Source of the DNA: Rhizodiscina lignyota
Lineage: Eukaryota; Ascomycota; Dothideomycetes; Aulographales; Rhizodiscinaceae
Direction of reading: 5' to 3'
Assembly: GCA_010015805.1 (NCBI GenBank)
Contig: ML978123.1
Span: 2,480,001-2,544,000 of the forward strand
Length of the DNA stretch: 64,000 nt
This document shows positions 35,205-44,940 of this stretch, piece by piece (position 1 is the first letter of the stretch; each line of letters starts with the position of its first letter). The position numbers were made by a program, and so were the translations under genes. A model generated the notes under the pieces. The model saw only the letters and a program-made list of their open reading frames with translations. It was not told the origin of the DNA and searched no databases.

Positions 35205-35682
35205 GTTGATATCAGCTTTGCGGGTTTGGTTGTAAAATTCCGGTAAGGTCCCTCGAATATCGACGACAAAGTCTTTTAAAATAAATCCTTTTCGGAAGAA
35301 CAGCGCTTAAATTGTTAAGTGGGTTCGAGCACTGTCCTGACAAATACCACGTTTAAGTAGCTCTTTACTAAAATAATTCAGGAAATGTTAAGTTAGTTGA
35401 GTTCAATCTCGTGGAGCTCGGCTATTGTCTATGTTGGCTTTAACCTTTGCTGAGCTATCAATGGACCTATCGGAGCGGGGGTCTCCTTGATCGACGGCCT
35501 CGCATGAGCTTGCTTTATTGACCGAACGGAGCATTTGAAAAAACTTTGACAACATTATAACCACGGTCTTTCTTCAAGCCTCGGGCTACGTGAGTTACTG
35601 TGATTGACCTCGGAGGCTCGGACCGCGGGGAGTTGCCCCACACTCATGGTCAAAAGAGCGAAGTTCCTTAGTTACATAGGAG
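35205..35682. other. Intergenic region with CGG-rich motif
   Basis: 478 bp between two minus-strand genes. It includes a GC-rich run at 35611-35630 with CGG, CGG and CCG triplets close together (CGG at 35611 and 35619, CCG at 35623), of the kind bound by Zn2Cys6 factors, in otherwise AT-leaning DNA. Confidence 0.35.
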
Positions 35683-36404
35683 TTACAGATACCCTCCAAC
35701 CATTTTCAAGAGAATAGCGACTCTTTCTCCCGTTCTCCATTCCCCATCCTCTGCTTGGTTCGCTGCAATGGTGGGGCTTTTCTCATGTTTCTCGTAGAAG
35801 AAACCCTTACTCTCGTACACCTCGACAATACGGATGAAGCTTTTTTCGCTGTCATCCATGACGTTGTAGCTGAGCGTGCCTGCTTCTGTCGCCTCTACAG
35901 CAGACACGAGATCCGCCCAGCCTGGTACTGCAGCGGTAGATTTGCCTGGGTTATATGCGGATGAGGCGAAGATGATAAAGGGATCGGCTATTTCATTGAT
36001 GTTGGAACGTGTGAAGCTAGCTGAAGGTCTAAATTGATACACCTCTGGTGGACTAGCCAATGGGCCAGGGGCTTCTTGGAAGAAAGAGAGGAGCCTCTGA
36101 ACTGGCCCTGAGGAAATGTGTGCATTCTGAACGTCCTCATCCGCGTACTCTTCGATCATGAGCAAATCGGTGTCTTCTCCCGATTCGCCGGTTTGAGGGA
36201 TTGTGATGCAATATTTCGTAACTCCTGGCTCCCTGGACCGCGAATACTCGACAATCGTGTTGAAGATAGCGATCATCTGTATACATGCGACTCCATATTA
36301 GTCTTGCATGAGAAAATCCCAGCTTGCACGGATTCGATACATACTTTGTCTCTTGCATCCGCGTTCGTGGCTTTCAAGTGACCGATCACAATTATAGGAG
36401 CCAT
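35683..36404 (-). CDS. Two-barrel antibiotic biosynthesis monooxygenase (ABM)-like protein
   Basis: Two exons (minus), 36345-36404 and 35683-36276, giving 217 aa. It starts MAPIIVIGHLKATNADARDK, typical of ABM-domain proteins (short beta strand, then K-x-x-x-A-R-D-K helix). VTKYCITIPQTGESGEDTDL and LLMIEEYADEDVQNAH follow in the first half. A second unit (DPFIIFASSAYNPGKSTAAV then GTLSYNVMDDSEKSFIRIVE and VYESKGFFYEKHEKSPT) repeats the pattern. Such dimeric alpha+beta barrels act as cofactor-free oxygenases or quinone/haem binders. No signal peptide. It is tandem with the SDR and may share regulation with it. The exact reaction cannot be told. Confidence 0.82.
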
Positions 36405-36984
36405 GTTGTAAAGACACTTTCTCTGTTTCGATAGTTTGTGCTCCAGAGGCGGTTCACGTAGCATTCGTTAACACATCGCATAAGCAAGGAGCTGCCCGGA
36501 AAACGGTTGGCGAATATAGTCTCCTCCTCAGCCCATGGAATATCACGTGATACACAGGAGTTGCGAGGTTCAGCACGCTCTAAATACAGTTAGCCTTGTA
36601 ATTTAGCATACAATGCAAAAGAATACTTACTGCCCTTTCTGGACCTCAGCCGTGCTGTCGTCACTAAGATTGACGCTCGCAAAACATGAGTTTGAGAGTG
36701 GAATGAACCAATGAGAGGTCTGCTGCACGTGTTTGGTGGCAGCCCTGGCCAATCATCATCCCAAGCTCAGAGAGTGCACAGCACCCGATGTTCTTCCCAA
36801 CCTCGCACTTAGATGCTCGCCACACCACACCGAATTCGCTGGGGTATCATTTCGTATGCGGCAGCCGCATCCCGTCGAATCCGCTTGAGTGTAAAGAAGA
36901 GGTAGGAACGGAAACATATCCTCTGTTTACAAGAGGACGAAGTGACGGAAGCCGCGAGCAGCTATGAGTGGGAAAGCTGGAATG

Positions 36985-37372
36985 CGAGTGTAAAGCCACC
37001 GCGGCAGGAGCAAGTCGAAATCGGGCGTAAGCAAGTGCTAGTCGAAGTCCACAACAAGCAAATGGTGGCTGAATACCGCCGCAAGCATGAGTGAAGGACG
37101 CTGCAGGCATACTGATCGAGAAGGCTGCCGCAAGAGTGATCGAAAGCCCCTGTAACCTGAAGCATATTGATCGAAGGCCGCCGCAGGTATACCGATTGAA
37201 TCGCCACGAGACTGATCGAAGGCCGCCACGAGACTGATCGAAGGCTGCCGCAAGACTGAAGCATACTGATCAGTGACCGAAGGCTGCCGCAACCTAAAGT
37301 ATACTGATCGAAGACCGCCGCAAGAGTGATCGAAGGCTGTCGCAACCTGAAGCTGATCGAAGGCCACCTCAA
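36985..37372. repeat. Degenerate ~20-bp minisatellite
   Basis: About a dozen imperfect copies of a unit close to GATCGAAGGCYGCCGCAAG, clearest from 37110 to 37370, with more decayed copies to the left. Some units are joined by a longer spacer containing ACCTGAAGCATACT, giving a higher-order pattern. Unit differences are mostly single substitutions, many of them C/T or G/A. Confidence 0.75.
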
Positions 37373-37656
37373 ATGCCGAAACTTCGAGAACTCCGAACGC
37401 CAAAGAAAAAACTCAAGAAATAAACTGGCTCCTTTCGAAGCGGCCAGTGCTTTTCAGGGTCTCAGTCTCAGTTATGACATGGGAATTTAACGTACAAGAG
37501 ATAACTCTAAGCACCTAAAGTATTAAGAAGAACAAGTAAGGCTTAGCTGCTATATTATATATCATAGGCTGAAAGACACCTGCCATCGCTTGAGAAAATG
37601 CGAAGGGATCACTAGCTTCTTTGAAGGACAACAGTCATCTGCCCTGGCCTATTCAA

Positions 37657-37800
37657 CTGAACAGCTGTAGTAAGCACAAGCTTTATTCTTCAGTACGAGC
37701 GAGAGCGTCCCTGAGAGCTCGACTAAATATACATCAGAGGGTATTTATCTAAAACACGCAACGTTAGTATGTATAATCCTAATCTGTAGTAACTACTGAG
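37657..37800 (+). repeat. Dispersed repeat, copy A
   Basis: Aligns with 58700-58822: shared blocks include CTGAAC, CAGTAAG-like, TGAGAGCTCGA, AATATA, TTATCTA, AACACGCA and TTAGTATGT in the same order and orientation. Copy A has about 20 extra bases after CTTCAG. No coding capacity is seen. Confidence 0.65.
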
Positions 37801-38301
37801 GATATATATATACCTGCGATTTGATATGTTGTAGATAACTTAACTATTTTGTCACCGACTTAACAGAGTCGCCGGTGAAGTTGCATCTCTTAATATAGAA
37901 AAATGGCCGTACTCCTCGTCTAGGACGATCTATAAAATAAGCTTTTGATAGGATGGATTATCGACGGAATAGAGCTCGGTTTCGATATTACTATTAGCGC
38001 GATAATGGACGATCCCAACTTGTACCTTCAGGTTGCCCGCCTTGATGCTTTTGAGACTTTGAGCAACTGGTAAGTTTCGAGCGTGGTGGTCTGTAGTCAT
38101 TTGGCGTGCCCCTATCTTTCGGTGGGGCACGTACCCAGCTCAGCTGATCCCGGTCACTGCAGGCACTTCGGCGCGTCCCAACGCGACGCGTCCAACGTTC
38201 TTTCACGCATCACTTCATGATTTTCCAGAAGCTCCAACATAACGGCCTGCGGAGTAAATCGGACTGTACCGACAATTGATTTACTACATGTCTCCACAAA
38301 T

Positions 38302-41131
38302 ATGGATTTCCATCACCCATATCAGCCCTACGACATACAGCGCGATTTCATGACCGCACTGTACCAATGCCTTGAAGATGGCAAAGTCGGCATATTCGAA
38401 TCACCCACTGGAACCGGTAAATCACTAAGCCTAATTTGTGGCTCACTCACATGGCTGCGTGATCGCAAACGGAAGATGTTCGACGAAAGCATTGCACAAG
38501 AGCCTGGTGATGATGACGAGCCGGACTGGATGGTGGAGCACAATCGAAAAGAGAAGCGCCGAGAGGTCTTGCAAAGAAGAGAAGATCTGGAAAAGAGGCT
38601 TGTCAAGGTCCGAGCAAAGGAGGAGAGAGAGAAGTTGAAATTGCGCTTGCAGGATGGAAAACCGCCTGCAAAACGGATGGTATGCTCATATTGTATTACG
38701 AACCAGCCAGCCCAGCTGACATACACAGAAAGCCTCTGATGAGCGGCATAGTACGGATGCAGATGAAGAAGCGCAATTCGCGTTAGATGACTATGACAGC
38801 GACGATGATTCTCGTTCCCGGTCACGTAAAACTGATATGAATGATCTTAACCTTTCCGCTGAAACTCTGGCCCTGATGCAAAAGCTGGGAATGTTGCCTC
38901 GGAATAGAGTCGAAGAGGATGAATTAGATGACGAGGACGAGCTCAAGATCTTCTATTGTTCTCGAACGCATTCACAACTCACGCAATTCGCCAATGAACT
39001 GCGAAAAGTGAAATTACCGCCTGCTATTCCTCCCGAGGCACCGGACGAAAGTACTGGCGGAGCTATAACAAACGTCGAGGTTACAGAAGCTCTCAAACAC
39101 CTCACTCTAGGATCAAGAAAGAACTTATGCATCAACCCAAAGGTCCTCCGGCTGGGAAACGCAACTGCGATGAATGAACGGTGTTTAGAGCTGCAAGAGC
39201 AAAAGACCTCTCAGGAACACCGTTGCCCGTTCTTGCCAAACGCAGAGACAAAGCCAATAGCGAATGATTTTCGAGATCATGCCTTGGCTAAGATCCGGGA
39301 CATTGAAGAGCTTGGAGCGCTCGGAAAGAAACTTGAGATATGTCCTTACTACGCATCTCGAGACGCTATCAAACCATCAGAGGTGAGTGCAGTTGGCCAT
39401 TGAGATTCACAAATACTTACGGACGCAGATCGTAACTTTGCCGTATCCACTGTTGCTCCAGAAGTCTGCTCGCGAGGCGTTGGGCATCTCATTGAAAAAC
39501 CACATCGTCATCATTGACGAAGCCCATAATCTCATGGATGCCATCACGAGCATGTACTCTGTTACAATGTCTCTTTCTCAGCTTCAACTTGCTCGATCTC
39601 AAGTCATGATGTACCTTCAGAAGTTCCGAAACCGGCTAAAGGGCAAGAATCGAGTTTATGTCGCTCAGACGGTCCGGCTCATGGATTCAATCATCAGTTA
39701 TTTAAGTCCTTTGGTTTCTGCTCCGAAGGCCGCTGAAGGTTTGGCCAAAGTCACGGATCTGTTAGCCGGTAATGGTGTCGACCAAATCAATCTTTACAAA
39801 CTGTCAAGATATCTTCAAGAAAGCAAACTTGCGCGTAAAATTGATGGCTATATCGTGCACACCGAAAAGCAGAAGAGGCCACCAGAGAAAGGCACGACTA
39901 CTGCGAAGACGATTCCAACTCTCATGCATATCCAAGGATTTCTTCTTGCGCTTATGAATCCATCAGACGAAGGCCGATTCTTCTATTCAACCGCCCCGAA
40001 AGAGCAAAATGTCGAGTTGAGATATATGCTTCTTGATCCAACGCACCATTTTCGCGAGATTGTCGAGGAGGCAAGAGCTGTGGTTCTTGCAGGAGGGACC
40101 ATGTCACCAGTGAGTCAATGGATTATCGTTCATTTTAAACCTACTGATGACGTGAAACAGATGAACGACTATACGCAGCATTTGTTCCCATACCTGGACA
40201 ATTCTAGTATCATGACCTTGTCTTGTGGTCATGTCATTCCGCGCGTAAATCTGCTTGCTTGCCCAGTAACGACTACGGAGAGTGGTGCAGACTTTGACTT
40301 CACTTTTGAGAAACGAATGTCACATTCCATGGTAAAGCATAGTCCCTGCATTGATGGTGACAACTAACTAACAAGCTGAAGATCAACGACCTAGGCCACG
40401 CACTTCATACCTTTGTCCAAACCGTTCCCGACGGCGTCGTTATCTTCTTTCCAAGCTATGCTTATCTGGATCACTGCGTCAAATTATGGCAAACAAAACC
40501 AAATGCTTCTATGAAGTCATTATGGGAGCTACTTGGGAGTGCAAAGCCCATATTCCGCGAAGCACAGTCCCCTTCGTCCTCCACAGATCATCAGCAATCG
40601 CATGACATTTCGAAAGCACAATCAGCAGATTCTATCCTGGCAGCGTACTCGAACGCAATTGCGACCGGCAACGGTCGTGGTGCGCTCTTATTGGCGGTCA
40701 TAAATGGTACTCTATCTGAAGGCATCAACTTCAGCGACTCGCTTGGTCGCGGCGTTGCCGTTGTCGGTCTTCCATTTCCGAACCCGCATTCAGCAGAGTG
40801 GAAATCCAAGATGGAATTTGTCTCTCAAAAGGCTCAAGATGCAGCGGCTGTAGAATTGGGCATTGCCAAAGCAAAGGATAAAGGGAAAGAGGCTGCACGT
40901 GAGTTCTACACAAATGTTTGTATGCGAGCCGTCAACCAGGCCGTCGGAAGAGCGATACGGCATCGAGGCGACTACGCAGTAATACTGCTGCTAGATAGGA
41001 GGTATGGAACTTCTGCTATTCGAGGCAAGCTGCCTGGATGGATAAGAGGGAGTTTGAAGACTGGTATGGGAGTGAGAGAGGCGGCTGGTGAGATTGGGGG
41101 CTTCTTCCAGGACAAGGCGAAAAGCGGCTGA
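38302..41131 (+). CDS. CHL1: Chl1/DDX11-type iron-sulfur DNA helicase
   Basis: Superfamily 2 XPD-like 5'-3' DNA helicase needed for sister chromatid cohesion and genome stability; nuclear. Exons are 38302-38679, 38729-39382, 39429-40109, 40161-40331 and 40382-41131, all phase 0, giving 877 aa. The Q-motif-like [12 protein letters not shown] is followed by Walker A SPTGTGKS (34-41). An acidic [14 protein letters not shown] insert near 146-159 is present. Motif Ia is [10 protein letters not shown]. The four Fe-S ligand candidates are C260, C278, C292 and C331. The Walker B/DEAH box is at 374-377. Motifs III-VI are [38 protein letters not shown] and [14 protein letters not shown]. The [14 protein letters not shown] signature distinguishes Chl1/FancJ/Rtel1 relatives, and overall order fits Chl1. 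Confidence 0.95.
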
Positions 41132-41625
41132 AGTAGCATTCCGCACTGCTCATAAATGGCGCAAAAAATGGAACACTATGGCGCTAGAAGTAAATCTCCA
41201 CAATCATGATACGATTTGCGGTATTTCAGGAAGAAGCGAAATTATTCGATCGTAGGATCTTCAGCTTCAAACTTAGCCGCGGGAAGGGCGGGTGATCACC
41301 ACGACCCGCGTTTCGGCAGCAAAGTGATGCCACACGAGCCAATCGATCACACCCGGCGCTCGAATGACGTGTTTCAGGCATGAGGTCTCACGGAATGCTT
41401 TCACTGGTTGATTGAAGGGCAAGGAATGTTGTACACCTGAGCTTGCTCCTCATAAGCTCAGCTCACCCCAGTCGCGCTTGCTCAAGCTTAAGATAAAGTC
41501 GCGAGACAATCTCACAAGTCCAACTCCAACCTCTCCTCAAAGCGTTTCTTCAGTCGATCTAGAGCTTCTTCACTCGTCCTGAATACCTCCTCAACTTTTT
41601 TCCCTTAACAAATCTAGTAAAGAGA
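41132..41625. other. Intergenic/promoter region
   Basis: 494 bp between two plus-strand genes. The last ~120 bp before the ATG at 41626 is pyrimidine-rich (CTTC/CTCC runs), as in many fungal core promoters. No gene seen. Confidence 0.5.
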
Positions 41626-42495
41626 ATGGATTTCATCAAAGAAGCAGTCTCATCCTACACCCACTCTGGCCAACACTCCCAGTCCAACCCCCCGCCTCAG
41701 CCACCTCCGCCATGGGTTGCAGAGTGGGACAGGCGCGAGGAGCGCTGGATCTTCATCAACGAGCAGACCGGCGAGCGAACTAATCAGTTCCCGCAACAGC
41801 AGTACGGTGGCGGTGGAGGATACGGTGGCCAGTATCAAGGCGGAGGTGGTGGTGGTGGCTATGGCGGCCAGTATCAAGGCGGAGGCGGGGGCTACGGAGG
41901 CGGAGAGTATCGCGGAGAATATCAGCAGGAACAGCCCAAGAAGAGCGGCGGCCACGGCCTTATGTACGGCGCGATGGGTGCAGCGGCAGGTCTGGCTGGT
42001 GGAGCGCTGCTGATGCACGAGGGCGAGGAAGTCAGTAAGTATCCCTGCCTGATAGCTTTCAAATTCTCGGTTGCTCCGCACGATCACTGTCACTAACACC
42101 GTAACGCAGAGGACGACTGGGAGCGCGATAAGTACCGCATGGAGGGCGACGAATACCGTGCCGAGCAGGATGTCGAGAACTTCCCTGACAATGCAGCGCG
42201 CTGGACTGGAGAGAAGGTGCAAGACGTTGAGAACATCCCCGGCGACGTGGACCGCTGGGGCGACCGCCAGGAGCAGCGCGTCGAGAATGACTGGGACCAC
42301 GGCGTGCAGGACGTTGAGGACTTCCCCGAGAACGCGGCGCGCTGGACTGGAGAGAAGGTGCAGGATGTTGAGGACATTCCTGGCGATATTGCGGGTGCGG
42401 TCGAACGGCCATTTGAGGATGTGGAGAGGTTTGACAATCGTATGGACAATGCGTACGATCAGGGCCAGGCAGAGGGGAGGCGTGATGATTGGTAG
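41626..42495 (+). CDS. WW-domain, Gly-rich protein with acidic internal repeats
   Basis: Two exons, 41626-42034 and 42110-42495, giving 264 aa. A Pro-rich PPPQPPPPW leads into a WW-like domain at about 28-56 (AEWDRREERWIFINEQTGER), in which the second signature Trp appears replaced by Phe (NQF). Residues 57-100 are Gly/Tyr/Gln repeats (GGYGGQYQGGGGG). A glycine-zipper-like hydrophobic segment (MYGAMGAAAGLAGGALLM) follows, at exon 1's end. The second exon encodes two near-identical 28-residue acidic units (cores ENAARWTGEKVQDVEDIPGD and DNAARWTGEKVQDVENIPGD). The antisense strand shows a long open frame only because of this repeat composition. The domain order recalls uncharacterised fungal WW/glycine-zipper proteins. 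Function unknown; it may bind Pro-rich partners and associate with membranes. Confidence 0.85.
42110..42495 (+). repeat. In-gene duplicated segments encoding acidic ENAARWTGEKV units
   Basis: The DNA around 42178-42246 is repeated at about 42316-42384 with few changes (GCGCGCTGGACTGGAGAGAA is identical in both). The period of 138 bp keeps the reading frame, so this is an in-frame internal duplication. Confidence 0.6.
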
Positions 42496-44940
42496 GCGGT
42501 ACGAATTCGACACAATTACGACGGGATGAATGATGAGTGAACTTCTGGCGGAATCGGCCTGAGAAAATGGGGTACTGATGGGTAGGTCATTAAGTAGATT
42601 CTCCCCCGGAGCGAGACGGTGGAAGGTATAGGACGATTAGTCATGATATGGCATAGAGCCTTGAAATGCTTAACCTATGAGTACGAATCTAGAACAGTGC
42701 CACTGCTCAGAACTCTGGTTAATGGACAAAAGAAAGGCATCTGCACAGTAAGGAAATTCGTCACGGTTCGAGAAAACCGCAGGCAAATGCTGTAACCAAC
42801 GCCATCTCCATGTGTGATTCCAGCTTGACCACAATGCTGATGCTCCCACGCTGCTCAAACTCGACGGTTGAGCCCCATAGCACACTTATAGGATGCAACT
42901 CCGCAGCCCAGTTCTTATACACCGAAACAATCAAACGTATCCTTTCGTGCCTCTTTAATCCGTCCCGCCGATTCTGTTATCGTATGTTTCACGCCCTGTA
43001 GCTCTCCCGTCTTCCCAATCCTAGTGGACGTATCTTGATGCTTGACCACTTGCTGTCTGAACTCCGTGATGACACCGGCGATGCACTCACACCACCATAT
43101 ACGTATTCACCGTCAACGTATTGCGCGTCGCTTATCCATGTCGTACGCTTCATCCGTTGGCGTGTGTATCGTTTCTCGAGACGCGATATTTCGAGTTCTG
43201 TTTCAATGGCAGTTAGCGTCTTGATTCGTTTCTTCGCGCAATTGGGTATTGCGCGAGCGCAGGAGACGTACTGGCTTGTATCTTTTCTAATAGACCCATG
43301 CTGTCTAATTGAACAAAGGAAATGACTGTCGTGTGCCTTTCTCGCGATGATCTGGTCGAGATCCGCTCTGTAGCCTCCGGATCGTCTGGTGGATTATGCT
43401 GATCCGGGCAAAGGTCCGGTGCCGGAGGGTCGAGTCGAAGCGTAACCCTCCACGAAAGTCGAATTGAAGGCCAATCGATCGGGATATTGATATCGTTTAT
43501 GTCAGGTACTTCCCCAAGAAGCCGAAAAGTAAGAAGATCTCAAAGTAAAGAGAGAGAGAGAGAGTTAATATGGAGAATACGAAAGCATGCCGTGAACCCG
43601 CCGGGAAGGAAACGGAGGCTCTCTACAAAGTTAATCTTACCCACCGCAAACAAACGACGCTGCCCCAGGTGCGGAGATTACACTACTGGCCGCCTCTTCA
43701 GCAGTGGCTTATCCAATACCACCATAGCGTGCCTGAACCCGTTAGTCACTTGCAGATAGGCGTTTGGCCCGTTTCCTTAAAGTTGTTTAGTCTTCCGGGG
43801 CCATCTGCACAGAACATGTTGTCGCGGCTGAAGTGCTGCAGGGAGAGGCTAGGCCCTGGCTGTAATTTTTCCATTCGCCTGGCTTGCCCCGGTTGAGGGC
43901 TTCGATACCTTATCCGGGGCGAACGCCCGTGTCAGGTTGACAGGAACTGTATCGGAATCTGCACGTCAGGCCGTCGAAATGGCGCTGCCAACCAAGCCTG
44001 CAGCATGGTGCGGCCACGAGGCTGGGAGCGAGTCGTCGATACGAAATAGCCTGAACTGCTTGAAGTTTTCTTTTACGTACGGCTCGCCAGGCTCGGAACA
44101 GCACGGGAACTCGGGAGAGAGTATGTTCGTTAGGAGATGCAGACAATTGAAGCGTAAGCAAACCAATAAGCAGCATGCCGTTAATAGTCAGTGCAAAGAC
44201 ATGGTAGAAGAGAAACGGTTGATGCCGTTGATGCCGTTGATGGTGGCCGCCTTGCTCGAGCACTGACTGTTCCGCTCATAGTTTGGAGGTGGCTTGCAAA
44301 TTGCTGGGGCGGGACAAACGACTAACGACGCCATGACAGGGCCATTCCAACAACTCGGTGCTTGGCACAATAATCGAAGCTGATGATCCCGGTGGGTGGC
44401 ATAATGGAACTGGACTGATCGGGAAATGCATCATTTCGGTCATATAAATTTTTAGATCTGAGCAGAGTCCTCTCTGGGATCATTGTGGGGGACTGAGATA
44501 GACTCGTCCATCATGTGAACCGTGAGCTGCCAGGAGACCTGAATTTCGCAGTGCGAAGAGTCTCGAATCTTTCCGCACCCGGAGGATTTGTTGCGAATTT
44601 GGATAGGAGAATAAGGCAGTCAACTTTTCTGGCAGTCGCCCTGGTGATAATTGCGCACATATTATTAAACTGTTCAAGTTCTGTTGAACGTCAAAAACGC
44701 AGTTGTACGGCCGTTATTATCATTTTGCAAATTCCTCCCGCAATCCCGTGTCGAGGCGTTCTCTACATTAATGAGCCCAATTTCGTGCCGTCTATTCATA
44801 ATTTCGTGAGGTCGTGATATCAAGCCATGTCGTCATACCTATTTCGTATCATCATGAGCATTTTGGAGAGGGAATCGACCGCCCAAATGAAATGTTTCAT
44901 ATCTCGTGGTGAAGTTGTTGCATAGTTCCATTCACGCCTC
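42496..44940. other. Long gene-poor gap
   Basis: 2.4 kb with only short overlapping frames and no splice-supported gene on either strand. Contains an (AG)8 run at 43549-43564 and a small GTTGATGCC triplication at 44218-44244. It may be decayed sequence; I recognise no element in it. Confidence 0.45.
43549..43564. repeat. (AG)8 microsatellite
   Basis: Eight uninterrupted AG dinucleotides in non-coding DNA. Confidence 0.9.

Larger units (their letters stand above)
36405..38301. other. Repeat-bearing gene-free region
   Basis: 1.9 kb without a supported gene. It contains the degenerate minisatellite (36985-37372) and one copy of a dispersed repeat (37657-37800). A stretch of AT-rich, decayed DNA runs to about 37990. 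Reading frames that cross the minisatellite are repeat artefacts. Confidence 0.6.

Noticed and set aside
36962-37403. Minus-strand frames of 120-136 codons across the minisatellite
   Set aside because: They are periodic translations of a tandem repeat with a common unit; no start context or domain.
37930-38206. Possible transposase fragment between the repeat and CHL1
   Set aside because: Short minus-strand frames contain stops and show no DDE, integrase or reverse-transcriptase motif.
41650-42513. 287-codon minus-strand frame opposite the WW/Gly-rich gene
   Set aside because: Repeat-driven antisense frame of low complexity; it crosses the intron of the supported gene.
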